A DNA stretch of 64,000 nucleotides from Archivesica marissinica. Lineage: Eukaryota; Mollusca; Bivalvia; Venerida; Vesicomyidae. This document shows positions 45,103 to 56,839 of the stretch, one piece after another; positions within the stretch are counted from its first letter, which is position 1; each line of letters opens with the position of its first letter. The translations under genes were made by a program, and so were the position numbers. Location of the stretch: NCBI GenBank assembly GCA_014843695.1, contig CM026394.1, positions 38,835,382 through 38,899,381 on the forward strand, read 5' to 3'. The notes beneath the pieces are model-generated. The model was not told the DNA's origin. It made no database searches and was given only the letters and a program-made list of their open reading frames with translations.

Positions 45103-45749
45103 CTTCATCACAGATAGCAAAATCAACAATGGAATTCTTCGGGAATTTTGAATCCTTCAGCTTGTGTTTTATCGATTCGTCATAGTAACTTTTCACCATG
45201 TTTCCGTATCTGTCCTTGTCTGCAACCACTCTCTCCGAGAATATAGTGTAATTATACTGAGACAATGCAACCAGGTCATAATTCCACACAAATCCACGAA
45301 ACTCCATATCCACATCGATATCCACGAATTTTCTGATAACGAAACTTTCGTGGTAATTGTCTTTCTGATTGACTGCCGCCAACAGCAGATCCTGGTAAAT
45401 TCGCTCACTTCGCAGAAACATGTCAACGACATCCTCTGCAGTTTTCACTCTCAGTGCTGTGAACGCCGCTTTCAGAAGACAGGTAATTTGGACATTTTCT
45501 GACCGTTTATCTACAGCGTATGTCTCCAGTTCTCTTCTGTAAAGTTGTTTGAACTGGTTTTGTACAAGGGGCGCATCCTTAGCGCTTCTACTCGAGGTTT
45601 TTACAAATGCATACCCTTCCTTTGTGAATGTGTTCATTGACTTCTGTAGGCGTGTCAACATTTCATCAAGACACGATTTTTCACTGTCTGATATTTTATC
45701 ATGCCAGTCTGTGTTACAAATATCATCACTTCCCTTGTTCAGATACAAT
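45103..45749 (-). CDS. CDC123/D123-family protein, main exon 3
   Basis: A 647-base exon carrying most of the D123 domain, residues 83-297. Recognisable parts are AFVKTSSRSAKDA (129-141), matching the family's phosphate-loop-like segment around SPRDA; a helical stretch; and VDMEFRGFVWNYDLVALSQY (229-248), matching the human segment around EFRCFV and GISQRD. The donor is GTAAAA at 45102. The acceptor TATTACAG at 45750-45757 lies within the last unit of a 20 bp minisatellite (45741-46870) whose units repeat this splice-site sequence. The frame also stays open through the minisatellite, but that extension is a low-complexity artefact. Family identity is from remembered similarity, not a database search. 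Confidence 0.75.
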
Positions 45750-46870
45750 CTGTAATATACACATACAATCTGTAATATACACATACAATCTGTAATATAC
45801 ACATACAATCTGTAATATACACATACAATCTGTAATACACACTTACAATCTGTAATATACACATACAATCTGTAATACACACATACAATCTGTAATATAC
45901 ACATACAATCTGTAATATACACATACAATCTGTAATACACACATACAATCTGTAATATACATATACAATCTGTAATATACAAATACAATCTGTAATATAC
46001 ACATATAATCTGTAATATACATATACAATCTGTAATATACACTTACAATCTGTAATATACACTTACAATCTGTAATATACATATACAATCTGTAATATAT
46101 ACACATACAATCTGTAATACACACATACAATCTGTAATATATACACATACAATCTGTAATACACACATACAATCTGTAATATACACATACAATCTGTAAT
46201 ACACACATATAATCTGTAATACACACATACAATCTGTAATACACACATACAATCTGGTATATACACATACAATCTGTAATATACACATACAATCTGCAAT
46301 ATACACATACAATCTGTAATACACACATGTAATCTGTAATACACACATACAATCTGTAATACACACATACAATCTGTAATATACACATACAATCTGTAAT
46401 ACACACATACAATCTGTAATACACACATACAATCTGTAATATACACATACAATCTGTAATATACACATACAATCTGTAATATACACATACAATCTGTAAT
46501 ACACACATACAATCTGTAATATACACATACAATATGTAATACACACATACAATCTGTAATATACACATACAATCTGTAATACACACATACAATCTGTAAT
46601 ACACACATACAATCTGTAATACACACATACAATCTGTAATATACACATACAATATGTAATATACACATACAATCTGTAATATACACATACAATCTGTAAT
46701 ACACACATACAATGATGAATCTGGTATATACACATACAATCTGTAATATACACATACAATCTGTAATATACACATACAATATGTAATACACACATACAAT
46801 CTTCAATATACACATAATCTATAATTTAGAAATACAATATGTAATTTACAAATACATTATGCAATATACA
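45741..46870 (-). repeat. 20 bp minisatellite spanning the exon 3 acceptor
   Basis: About 53 units of ACATACAATCTGTAATATAC. On the gene strand each unit reads GTATATTACAGATTGTATGT, and the last unit supplies the actual exon 3 acceptor and first seven exon bases. Interchange of ATAC and ACAC gives two unit types. Near 46730 an ATGATGAATCTGG interruption occurs. Confidence 0.9.
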
Positions 46871-46956
46871 TTCAATAAGATATATATATACAAATCTATG
46901 TTATATATTATATTATGTTATATTTCGGGTTTTACGCCTGCATCACCACCATTTTG

Positions 46957-47077
46957 GTCATCTGATCAGGCTTTATGCCGTTTGATATTTGGATAGTGGT
47001 ACTAAAACACTTGTCTGAATAGCAAACAACATAACGCGTAATGAGGCAGCTGATCTGCAAGATCTATGTTGTTTGCA
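46957..47077. mobile_element. Foldback element F4, damaged
   Basis: Contains CATCTGATCAGGCTTTATGC, the linker ATTTGGATAGTGG...ACACTTGTCTGAATAGC and the hairpin 1 parts CAAACAACATAACG / AGATCTATGTTGTTTG. The left arm of hairpin 2 is missing. It sits between two copies of the SINE-H 3' tail. Confidence 0.55.
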
Positions 47078-47130
47078 CATTCCCTCCAATATACCCAGCA
47101 GTTTAAGGGTTAATGTTATATGTTATATTT

Positions 47131-47380
47131 CGGGTTTTACGCCTGCATCAGCACCATTTCGGGCTATATCGGCGGCGGGCAGTTTACCTAACAACACCTT
47201 TCCTGGGCAGGCTCCAGCGGTTAACCAGTACTTGGGTGCACCAACCTTCATAAGAAACTGCCAACTTTTTCATATAAATGAGACACGGTCTGAGCGGGGC
47301 TCGAACCCGTGACCATCAGTGATGATAGGTTACAGTGGTATACAAGTCAGTGATCTTAACCACTCAACCATGGAGGCGGA
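47131..47380 (-). mobile_element. SINE-H copy H3
   Basis: Complete; B box seen as GGGGCTCGAACCCGTG on the plus strand. Its tail (GGGTTTTACGCCTGCATCAG, ATATCGGCGGCGGGCAGT) is the parent sequence of the 130 bp satellite. A second tail fragment lies at 46925-46958 and a head fragment at 47450-47500. Confidence 0.78.
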
Positions 47381-47572
47381 CCAAACGTTTGTATTAAAAT
47401 TGAATTATTGTTTTTAAAAAGTTAGTGAGAAGTGTGGCCCCAAGGGTATACAGTGTATACAAGTCAGCGACCGTAACCATTCGACCATGGAGGTGGACAC
47501 AAATCTATGTCCATGGGCAAACCTGACATAGTTATATAGGTAGATTGGAAGAATTGAAGCAAACAGACTCAC

Positions 47573-47702
47573 CTTTCATAAATATTGATAAAAACTTGTG
47601 CTTCCTCGAGCAAGAAAGGGCAGAGAACCGTTGGGAAGGTCTCCTCATGGAGCAGGTCTATCCAGTGCTCGGTGTTTACTTCGAGTACACACTTCTCATA
47701 TG
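47573..47702 (-). CDS. CDC123/D123-family protein, exon 2
   Basis: A 130-base internal exon with acceptor TATTACAG at 47703-47710 and donor GTGAGT at 47572-47567. It takes two bases to complete an Ala codon and leaves two bases of an Arg codon. It encodes residues 40-81, including WIDLLHEETFPTVLCPF and a Glu/Ala-rich helix. This corresponds to the N-terminal part of the D123 domain, where family members carry a Trp and an F-x-T-x-x-C/P segment. SINE-D copy D3 lies immediately upstream in intron 1, in the opposite orientation. Confidence 0.72.
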
Positions 47703-47750
47703 CTGTAATACATGCAAGGCTTGTACAACAGATTACATAGTGATACATGT

Positions 47751-48169
47751 ACGTCTCCGTGGCCTAGTGGTTAAGACGTCCACCTACGGAGCAGGGGTTC
47801 AAACCTTGTCAGGGGTTCGTTCTGATATGGCCGGTTGGTGAGCCGCCAGTTAGTTAAATAATGATTACCGATTGCCTACCAGCCTGGCATACAAGCATAT
47901 AGCCGGTTGGTGAGCCGCCAGCTAGGTAAATAATGATTACCGATTGCCTACCAGCCTGGCATACAAGCATATAGCTGGTTGGTGGCCCGCTAGCTAGTTA
48001 AATAATGATTACCGATTGCCTACCAGCCTGGCATACAAGCATATAGCTGGTTGGTGGTCCGCCAGCTAGTTAAATAATGATTACCGATTGCCTACCAGCC
48101 TGGCGCCTGGCATACAAGTATAAGATTCATGAAGTACTGATGTTCATAAAAAGGGGTGTCTCATAAGTT
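47751..48169 (+). mobile_element. SINE-D copy D3, partly expanded
   Basis: Head with A box (TGGCCTAGTGGTTAAGAC) and B box (AGGGGTTCAAACCTT), then four body units (some with a 12-base GCGCCT-type deletion), then the AGTACTGATGTTCATAAAAA tail, cut off at CTCATAAG where MITE E4 begins. An early intermediate between D2 and D1. In intron 1 of the D123-like gene. Confidence 0.75.
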
Positions 48170-48170
48170 G

Positions 48171-48557
48171 TATATGCGCTTTGTTGACATAATAAAATAA
48201 TGTAAATAGGGTCGACATTCATGCGTAATACAATGCCTATATCCTGAATAACACAAGATATGGTACATATTTACCGTGATATCTCACATGTGTGCCTAAT
48301 CTTAGTTAAATTATCTCTAAACGAAAGTGTCGCATATTTAGTAATTGACTCCAGTGACAAGCAATTGTCAATTCAGGAGCGTGGATGTCCGTTATATGAA
48401 ATCCTACTTTCACTTTTGAAAGTTTGTATACCACAAGAACACTGTTTATTGATTCAATGTTAGTGTTGGAATGTATTCAGAAGAATTTGTAGTAGCAATG
48501 CATTTATACGTGAACAAATGCATTTTATTTCCTTTTTGCGATGTAATGTCGCTTTAA
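48171..48557. mobile_element. TTAA-flanked MITE, copy E4, left end missing
   Basis: Closely matches the right two-thirds of E3 (from about 28628) and ends GATGTAATGTCGCTTTAA. It is fused directly to the 3' tail of SINE-D copy D3 at about 48169, so its left end is lost. Confidence 0.7.
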
Positions 48558-48693
48558 GGAACCTGTGTCAAATCATCGGGCAAATGAAACCCATGTATTC
48601 CTCATTGTATCAATTAAACATGCTGGCTTTGGTAGCAAAACTATTCAATGATGCGTTTATTGGGTATACAAGACATTTCTGCTGTTCAAAGTG

Positions 48694-49406
48694 TGTGAGG
48701 TTGTGGAGTGTGAGGTTGTGGAGTGTGAGGTTGTGGAGTGTGAGGTTGTGGAGTGTGAGGATGTGGAGTGTGAGGTTGTGGAGTGTGAGGTTGTGGAGTG
48801 TGAGGATGTGGAGTGTGAGGTTGTGGAGTGTGAGGTTGTGGAGTGTGAGGTTGTGGAGGGTGAGGTTGTGGAGTGTGAGGATGTGGAGTGTGAGGTTGTG
48901 GAGTGTGAGGTTGTGGAGTGTGAGGTTGTGGAGTGTGAGGTTGTGGAGTGTGAGGTTGTGGAGTGTGAGGATGTGGAGTGTGAGGTTGGGAGTGTGAGGA
49001 TGTGGAGTGTGAGGATGTGGAGTGTGAGGTTGTGGAGAGTGAGGATGTGGAGTGTGAGGTTGTGGAGTGTGAGGTTGTGGAGTGTGAGGTGTGGAGTGTG
49101 AGGATGTGGAGTGTGAGGTTGTGGAGTGAGGTTGTGGAGTGTGAGGTTGTGGAGTGTGAGGATGGGAGTGTGAGGTTGTGGAGTGTGAGGTTGTGGAGTG
49201 TGAGGTTGTGGAGAGTGAGGATGTGGAGTGTGAGGTTGTGGAGTGTGAGGTTGTGGAGTGTGAGGATGTGGAGTGTGAGGATGTGGAGTGTGAGGTTGTG
49301 GAGTGTGAGGTTGTGGAGTGTGAGGTTGTGGAGTGTGAGGATGTGGAGTGTGAGGATGTGGAGTGTGAGGTTGTGGAGTGTGAGGTTGTGGAGGGTGAGG
49401 TTGTGA
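48694..49406 (+). repeat. 15 bp minisatellite in D123 intron 1
   Basis: About 47 units of GAGTGTGAGGTTGTG with a GGATGTG variant. The 15-base period yields long open frames on both strands, judged spurious. On the gene strand it is a pyrimidine-rich ACAACCTCACACTCC repeat. Confidence 0.9.
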
Positions 49407-49671
49407 CGAAATTCTTTATATTTATAAATATATCTTGGAATAAACGAACAAACTCCAATAAATCTTTAAGCAATTAAATATTTATAACACATTATTTTTA
49501 ACTTTAACACTTTATATTTTTACTAGCAAACCAACATATTTAATTGGTACCGTTTTGCAGCCTGTGTACATAAGCATACAATTTATATGCAGGGCTTCTA
49601 AAACCAAAATATATTCTACCCATTTTCGCAGGGTGTCAAATTATCTTAGATGAACAGTAAGTGTACTATAG

Positions 49672-49940
49672 TGTATAAGGCTCATTCTTGGGCGAAATAG
49701 TCGCTCTAGGGACCCTGACTTTGCCCCCAGGGGGGCTGCACTTCTCCCTAAATTTGTTTCAATTTTCATACAAAATTTGTTCCAGTAAGATACACTGGCC
49801 CATTATCAAGCATTCCTTGTATTTAATGGCCACATTGTGTATCCTAATCCTATTTTGTTGAAATTTATTTAATAACACCAAAATAGGACGCAATCACTCG
49901 CTTGCTCACTTCTCCCAAAAATTCTGACCTAGAATGATCC
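49672..49940 (-). repeat. Dispersed repeat I, copy 2
   Basis: Inverted copy. Its right end (TTCTGACCTAGAATGATCC) stops only about 10 bases from the D123 exon donor at 49950. Confidence 0.65.
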
Positions 49941-49950
49941 ATGAATGTAC

Positions 49951-50097
49951 CTTTGATATCCTCCTCTTTCAGGAAGCCAGCTGTTTTAGGACTGGAGAAA
50001 TCTCTGATCGGCTCCTTGGACTTCTTCAGTTTCACTGCACTCAACTGGTCTGCTAGGCTTGACATGCTGACAGTTAGAGAGTCTCTGATCTGGTTCC
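49951..50097 (-). CDS. CDC123/D123-family protein, first coding exon seen
   Basis: An acceptor (TTGTTGCAG) lies at 50098-50106 and a GTACAT donor at 49950. The likely start is ATG at 50065-50063, giving 38 codons plus one base. The frame stays open back to the acceptor, so an upstream coding exon is possible but was not found. The N-terminus (MSSLADQLSAVKLKKS) resembles an actin-binding WH2 motif: a short amphipathic helix followed by LKKS. With exons at 47573-47702, 45103-45749 and 44348-44541, all phases agree and give 361 residues. CDC123 is an ATP-grasp-fold chaperone for assembly of translation factor eIF2; human CDC123 is about 336 residues. The WH2-like N-terminus is not part of canonical CDC123, so this may be a divergent paralogue. 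Confidence 0.68.
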
Positions 50098-50140
50098 CTG
50101 CAACAATACCCCCGGTATTAGTGGAAGTGTTACTTAAGGT

Positions 50141-50393
50141 GTGGCTGTCCGATTAGCACAGTGGTTACTGGTTAGAGCGCTCGCTTCTTACCAATGTGAC
50201 CCAGGTTCGATCTTCGGACCGGGAAGTATGTGAGATGGTACGGTGGTCGCCATATTGGACAAGTGGGTTTTCTCTGGATATTCCGGTTTCCTCTACAATG
50301 AATGACCACATTTACGCTTTCATCTGCGCCAACGCGAGTGATTAATATAAGTTGTTAATGCTTGTTTCGCAATCATTGTAAAATAAATAAAGC
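50141..50393 (+). mobile_element. SINE-B copy B8, full length
   Basis: Head GCTGTCCGATTAGCACAGTG with an 8-base insertion (TTACTGGT), B box GGTTCGATC, complete tail. Just upstream of the D123 exon at 49951-50097. Confidence 0.8.
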
Positions 50394-50448
50394 CCTGGAA
50401 AATTGAAAATGTATCGATATCCTGTACTCAACATGTCTAAATCATCTG

Positions 50449-50570
50449 GAAGTCGTGATAATGCAGTGGTAGCGCATTCGCTTCATATACGAAAGGCCCT
50501 GAGTTCACGCCAACATTTGTTATATCGTTGAACCATGGACTCCATCGTGAGAAGAGGCAAAATATAACAT
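50449..50570 (+). mobile_element. SINE-C copy C9, diverged head
   Basis: GGAAGTCGTGATAATGCAGT and GGTAGCGCATTCGCTTCA resemble the C head; the body is largely deleted. Confidence 0.45.
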
Positions 50571-51159
50571 TACATATCCGTAATATAAACAATCATAAAT
50601 GCCTAAAGCTAGTCAGAAACTCCGAGACTTTCACACCTGAAGAAATGCAATATGGTAAGTAATTCATTTAAATTATGTCGTTGTACACGGATATTATGTG
50701 TAACAGTAAGCAGCTCATAGTTGGAGCTTTCGCCTTGAAACTAGCGTCTAGACAAAATGCTCCGGGTTCGAGACTTTGAACCCTCAGGGTCCCTGGCTGG
50801 CTGTACATATTTCTAACACTATGACATATATACACTGATACAAGTTCCAAATAAACCGTTAATTCAGCACAAGCTACTAAATAATTTACATGAAACTCTT
50901 CCGTAGTACCAGATAATTTGGCTAGGAAACTAGTATTTTTCACAATTCGATAATTTTATGAAGCACATTTTCGGGGAGCAAACATGGAACATTATTTAAT
51001 ATACCTAACTCAATATTGTCTGAATATAATTAATTTGGATAATAAACACAGAATTTACACATTCTAACAGAATATTTAAACAATGCAAAGATGAAAGGTT
51101 TCTATATTTCACAGTGTTTATACAGTCCTCTGTGTTTACATATAATTACTCCTCTTAAC

Positions 51160-51169
51160 ACCGGAAGTG
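51160..51169 (+). promoter_or_regulatory. ETS-type motif upstream of the RBM45-like start
   Basis: ACCGGAAGTG lies 16 bases before the ATG. It matches the ETS/GABP consensus common in TATA-less housekeeping promoters. It sits in the roughly 1.1 kb space between this gene and the divergent D123-like gene. Confidence 0.4.
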
Positions 51170-51184
51170 CATCCATTTGCAATC

Positions 51185-51335
51185 ATGTATCGTACAGAGC
51201 ATCAAGAAAATACAAGATTATTCATCTTAACTGGAAAGGGAGTGAAAGAAGAAACTTTCAGAGAAAAGTTTGAGCAATATGGCAAAATTGATGACCTGTG
51301 GATTGTTAAAGACAAGCGCACAAATGAAGATAAAG
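51185..51335 (+). CDS. RBM45-like RNA-binding protein, first coding exon
   Basis: ATG at 51185; 50 codons plus one base, ending at the donor AAAG/GTAATT. The product begins an RRM: RLFILTG is the RNP2 strand, followed by a helix (EETFREKFEQYGKIDD) and the strand LWIVKDKRTNEDKG that precedes RNP1. The intron falls at the Lys-Gly just before RNP1, as commonly seen in RRM genes. The pattern F-x-x-YG-x-IDDLWIVKDK-x-T-x-x-x-KG is closest to the first RRM of RBM45 (Drb1), which reads DIQDIWVVRDKHTKESKG in human. No exon with RNP1 was found downstream, so intron 1 probably runs past the window end. Another RRM protein is possible. Confidence 0.65.
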
Positions 51336-51423
51336 GTAATTTATGTGCTGCCTTTGTTTGTTACGGTGACGAAGTAAAAAGCTATTCGAGTAAAACAACA
51401 TACCATGCTTTTTTGAGTATTTA

Positions 51424-51658
51424 GTTTATACAAATTTGTTTTAGCTCGATTGCGAAACAAGTTCTTATAACTTATATCAATCACTCTCGAGACCTCATTC
51501 CTGATGGAATCCATCGCCACGAGGGAGAGAGGAGGCAACGTGGAAATTAAATGCCTTGCCTAAGGGCACAATCGTAACAGCTCCAGCGGGGCTCGAACTC
51601 TGGACCTGTCGCACCTGAAGCGACCGCGCATCCACTGCGCTATCACGACTTCCACGAC
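51424..51658 (-). mobile_element. SINE-C copy C10 with 12 bp TSD
   Basis: Full length, in intron 1 of the RBM45-like gene. Perfect TTTGAGTATTTA at 51412-51423 and 51659-51670. Confidence 0.87.
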
Positions 51659-51879
51659 TTTGAGTATTTAAGTTGGGTAAGATGGTGTCACGTTTTCTGA
51701 TCAGGTTAGCAGACCTAAGTTGTTAACAAATACGGTTTCCTCAGTCATGCCTATGACCAATCTCATTCACAGACTCTTTGGGACTGGACTAGTCTAGTCC
51801 TATAAATAAGACGGTAAAGACATCTACATAAATTATTTTTTTCTGTTATTTCGAGGTCTTTACAAGATACAAGAAGCTT

Positions 51880-52905
51880 TATTTAACGTCGGATTACATT
51901 TACAAATAACATTAGCTAATAAGCTATTTTTCCGACAAACATATATTATAATCAAAACATAAGAAAAAACAGCTAAGAAATAAAAGTTGGTTTAAACATG
52001 AATACAACACAGGACATAGCATAATTAAAACATGTTAAAGCGAGCACCTAAAAGACAAAAATAAAATTAATACATTGTGTTAATAGTTTTAACAATTTAA
52101 GGATAACATACAGCTTAAGATACAAGCAACTATATAATATAGATAAATCTTAAGAATTCAAATAGAAATACACTATTGATTGATACACTGTGTTGTAGTT
52201 GCTGATCTTGGCCTGTGGCCTAAAAACTGCAAAGAACAAAAAATGTTAAGACACTGACAGGCAAAAAGGTACACTACTGTGAAATTAAGATATGTTTTTT
52301 AAAAAAACAATTATCCCCCAAATCAGATTTGGAAAGGAACTGATCAGCAATTACCTCACAGGTATCTTAAAACAAAATACATAAAAAGCAGTTAAAGCAA
52401 CTATTTGTGGCATGCAAATTTATAGAACACTAAAAACTAAGTTACAACAATCAAATTAGAACATCAAGCTAGCACAAATCATAAATTATAAACATAAAAA
52501 CACAAATAAAACACATAGCACACATTTATAAGCACATTAAGCATGAGGAAATAAGCGGACACGACTAGGTAAAGCACATTGAGCACTTACAGGACGGGCC
52601 CGTCCACGCACGGACCAACCTCACAAACTCCTTGTGGTTTTCAATTTTTCTAATGTCATTTGGCAGGCTGTTCCATACCTGAGCGGCCTCGTATCTGAAA
52701 GATCTCTTACCGTTCAAGGTGGTGCGTACAGTTCAACAGTGTTTGAATGTCTGAAATAATATTTTATATTTCGAAATTTAACCAGGTCATGTAAATATGG
52801 AGGTGATTCATGGTACAGGCATTTGAATGTTTCTATTGCAATAGTTCTTATTCTACTTTCACATAGTACTTTCCGCCCTGATCCGATGGTGGGATTTCTG
52901 CCCAA
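51880..52905 (-). pseudogene. LINE 3' end with C-terminal RT-ORF remnant
   Basis: On the minus strand 52905-52560 encodes the C-terminal domain of a CR1/L2-like ORF2: SPPYLHDLV, then KRSFRYEAAQVWNSLPNDIR and a C-x-C ending (SCKCSMC) with a stop. A one-base loss near 52715 shifts the frame between APP and NGKRSF. The AT-rich 51880-52560 is its probable 3' UTR. Truncated at the 5' side near 52905-52920. Confidence 0.7.
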
Positions 52906-53009
52906 TATTTTGAAGCTTTTCGGACATGAGAATTATAAATGTGTGCAATGGTGTTAAAAATAATATTGTATTACCGTTGTGCATGTCATTTAGTTGTTTG
53001 AAGTCGACA

Positions 53010-53141
53010 GGTGAAATTCTCCCATTTTTTTCTGCGCAGTCTTCACAAAAGAAATCTGAATGATTTATTATTTAAGGTGAAATTCTCCCATTTTTTTCTG
53101 CGCAGTCTTCACAAAAGAAATCTGAATGATTTATTATTTAG
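53010..53141 (+). repeat. 66 bp direct duplication
   Basis: Two perfect copies starting GGTGAAATTCTCCCATTTTT at 53010 and 53076. Perfect identity implies a recent event. Confidence 0.85.
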
Positions 53142-53471
53142 TACATTTCATGCGTATGAACAATTGGATTTTAAACAAAATCTTATTTGGTTCACCGTAA
53201 TGGCACGGAGATATATCGGGTAAGTATTATATAACTAAAATTAGTTTTTACTTATTAAAAACTCCATTTTCGTCTATTTCGAGTTCTATTGTTTTGCAAT
53301 AATCAAATATTGGCCTGCTGCACAGTAAAGTGCCCATTTGAGTTAGCATCAAAGTCAAAATTAAGTTTTTTATTTCCATAAAAAAAATTGGCTATTATTG
53401 TAGGGTTAGATGTCCTGTGTATGGTACTAAAACATAAAAGATAACTTTTTCAGACATTTTTTCAAATTTTG

Positions 53472-54494
<1,023 letters not shown>

Positions 54495-54499
54495 TACAC

Positions 54500-55015
54500 A
54501 AACAAGTAAAAAAAAAAAAGTGCTTTACTGAACAAATTTGTAGACAATTAAACATGTTCTTGCATGTTTCTGAATGAATTGGAAGTTTAAAATGATATCT
54601 GTTTAGTTGCTTAGAAATAGTATTTGAGAAAAATAATCCATGACATTTCACAATTGTGTTGATATTTTTCATTATTTCTGGAGTGGCTTTAACGTGATCT
54701 ATAAATTGAACACAGCTTCATTGAAAATTGTATCTTCAGAGGAACTTCAAAACATCAGTAACAAATTAGGAACATTAACCCTTTTATTTTTTTACATGTA
54801 GTTTGACATTCATAATAAATAAAACAACACTTGCAAAAGTGTGACGAACATTACACAAAAATAGTTTTTGAGCATTCTTTCAAAATTTTCAACCAGTTAA
54901 ACAATTAAGTGCATTTTTCCATCAAAGAGAACAGTTTCAGTATAGTTTTACAGATTTTCTTCATTATGTTTGAATTAATTGTACTTTAAGCACTAATATC
55001 ACAATACTTTAATCC
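54500..55015. other. AT-rich stretch, nothing assigned
   Basis: GTGTGACGAACATTACACAA at 54840 recurs as GTGTGACGGACATTACACAA near 57028, so part of it belongs to a dispersed repeat. No coding signal. Confidence 0.35.
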
Positions 55016-55400
55016 ATATACATGTCTATTCACTTTAGGCGGTAATCCACATGTCTATTCATACTAGGGGATAATCCACATGTCTATCATATTCTATGGG
55101 TTTGGGGACAATAAACATTGTAGCAATCCACATGCTTATTTACACTAAGGAGGTCGGGGATTCAGCATTCTATATAGTTATGTCTATTCACTATTGGGGG
55201 TAATCCACTTGTCTATTTAATTGAGAGGGGGGGATCTACAATCCACATGTCTATTCATTAGGAGGTCAATGGTCTATAATACACATGCCTGATTCACAGT
55301 ATTCAATCAACATGTATTTTCACTAAAGGGAAATTCACAGTTTGTAATCCACATGTCTTTTGGGGAATAAGCAGTATATAATCCATTTGGGGTACGGGTC
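55016..55400. repeat. Degenerate repeat around AATCCACATGTCTATTCA
   Basis: At least ten irregular copies of AATCCACATGTCTATT with G-rich spacers, 30-50 bases apart. It continues at 55735-55820 after SINE copy A19, which interrupted it. Confidence 0.55.
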
Positions 55401-55410
55401 AGCAACAGTT

Positions 55411-55698
55411 GGATCTGTAGTCCAGTGGTTAACACGCTGGACTGGTAATCCAGGGATTGCAGGTTTGATCCCCGTCTGACCCTAATAAAATTAACAGTCT
55501 TTCAGATGGGACGTTAAACCGAGGTCTCGCGTTGGTGCTTTACACTGTGCACGTAAAAGAACCAGAGGATACTCTGGAATGGGCCTCTGTCTGTATCATT
55601 GCACTATCCTCCAAAAATCTAAAATGATTAATCTCTTCAGGAGGCGTCGCTTAAATGGGCAACCGGTAGCGACTTTAAATAAATGTAAAAGACACCCA
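55411..55698 (+). mobile_element. SINE-A copy A19, full length
   Basis: The TSD CAACAGTT lies at 55403-55410 and 55699-55706. Interrupts the degenerate AATCCACATG repeat. Confidence 0.85.
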
Positions 55699-56652
55699 CA
55701 ACAGTTACCGTTATTTAATATTTCTATTTTAACTTTGGGTTCAGCAGTCTATAATTAATATGCCTATTTACAGTGGGAGAAGGGATGGGGGCTGATCACA
55801 AGTCTATTCACACTTTGGGAGTCAGCAGCTTTCAGTCAGTTCACTTCATTGTGTACCCTGCTAGGCAACTCTGTCTGTCTGTCTGTGACATTAAGTTTGC
55901 ATTTTATGCAGAAGAAGTTGTATGAATTTCAGGTTCCTGTAATTTGCAGATAATGTCAAGTACCCTGCCAGGATTATGCTGACTTTTCAGAGTACATGTA
56001 GCAATCTCCATATCTTTGTAGACATTCTAGTTTTATGGCCTTTGATTAGTCTGATCTGACAGTGCCTTGGGCATAAGTGGACACCTTGTGTTATATAATC
56101 CTGTTAATTGGATCATAGTGTACAGTAGCAGTGTTTCATTGATCAATTAAAATGTTTACTTTAGCATAATTCCCCTTATCAGTTATGTTGTTTTAGGAAA
56201 TGATTAGGGGGTAATTTATGGCTTTTTGAGGGAAGTAAAGTAACCTTGTATATTGTGAAGCTCTGAATTAGAAAAGGGGTGAAAAGCTGGTTTGACACAG
56301 TCCAAAGTAAAAAATCTTTTGTAATATTATGAAACTGTACTTGAGAAAAGGTACCGGCCAAGATGAATTTTTGGCCTGTACTTAAGAATTAGTTCCGGCC
56401 AAAAATAAATGGTACAGGCCAGTGAATGTGGTTCTGTCCAGTGGCTTTGCCACCGGATGCATGTGCCGCAGGCAATTGCATGCTAGGGGGGTCCGGGGGC
56501 ATGCCCCCCACGAAATTTGTTTTAAGTAGACACAAATATTTGATATTTTGTTAATTCGATGAGAAAAAGCGCCTAAAATGGCGAAGATACTGTGTGTCCT
56601 GGTTCAGGCGAGTATGAACTTCAACAAACTCGCCAAGGGCTATCAAATAAGA

Positions 56653-56838
56653 CATCGTACCATCTCACATACTATGAGATGGTACGATGGTCGCCAGATC
56701 GGACAGGTGGGTTTTCTCCGGGTACTCCGGTTTCCTCCCACATGAATGACCACATATACGCTTACATCCGAGCCAACGAGAGTGATTAATATAAGTTGTT
56801 CAAAATTGCTTCGCAATCGTTGTAAAATAAATATAGTA
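56653..56838 (+). mobile_element. SINE-B copy B9, foldback start
   Basis: The head is missing. At the truncation point is a perfect hairpin, CATCGTACCATCTCA (56653-56667) with its inverse at 56675-56689 and a 7-base loop. Confidence 0.75.
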
Positions 56839-56839
56839 T

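Noticed and set aside
45843..46815. Minus-strand frames of up to 318 residues made of repeated CILQIV/YYRLYV
   Set aside because: Translation of the 20 bp minisatellite. Three frames are open over the same bases, which marks low complexity rather than a gene.
48610..49473. Long frames of Thr/Ser/His or Glu/Val/Cys repeats on both strands
   Set aside because: The 15 bp repeat keeps several frames open at once; it lies in an intron of the D123-like gene.
50668..50943. Upstream exon of the D123-like gene
   Set aside because: The 91-residue frame has no GT donor in the needed phase that I could identify, and no D123 or WH2 similarity.
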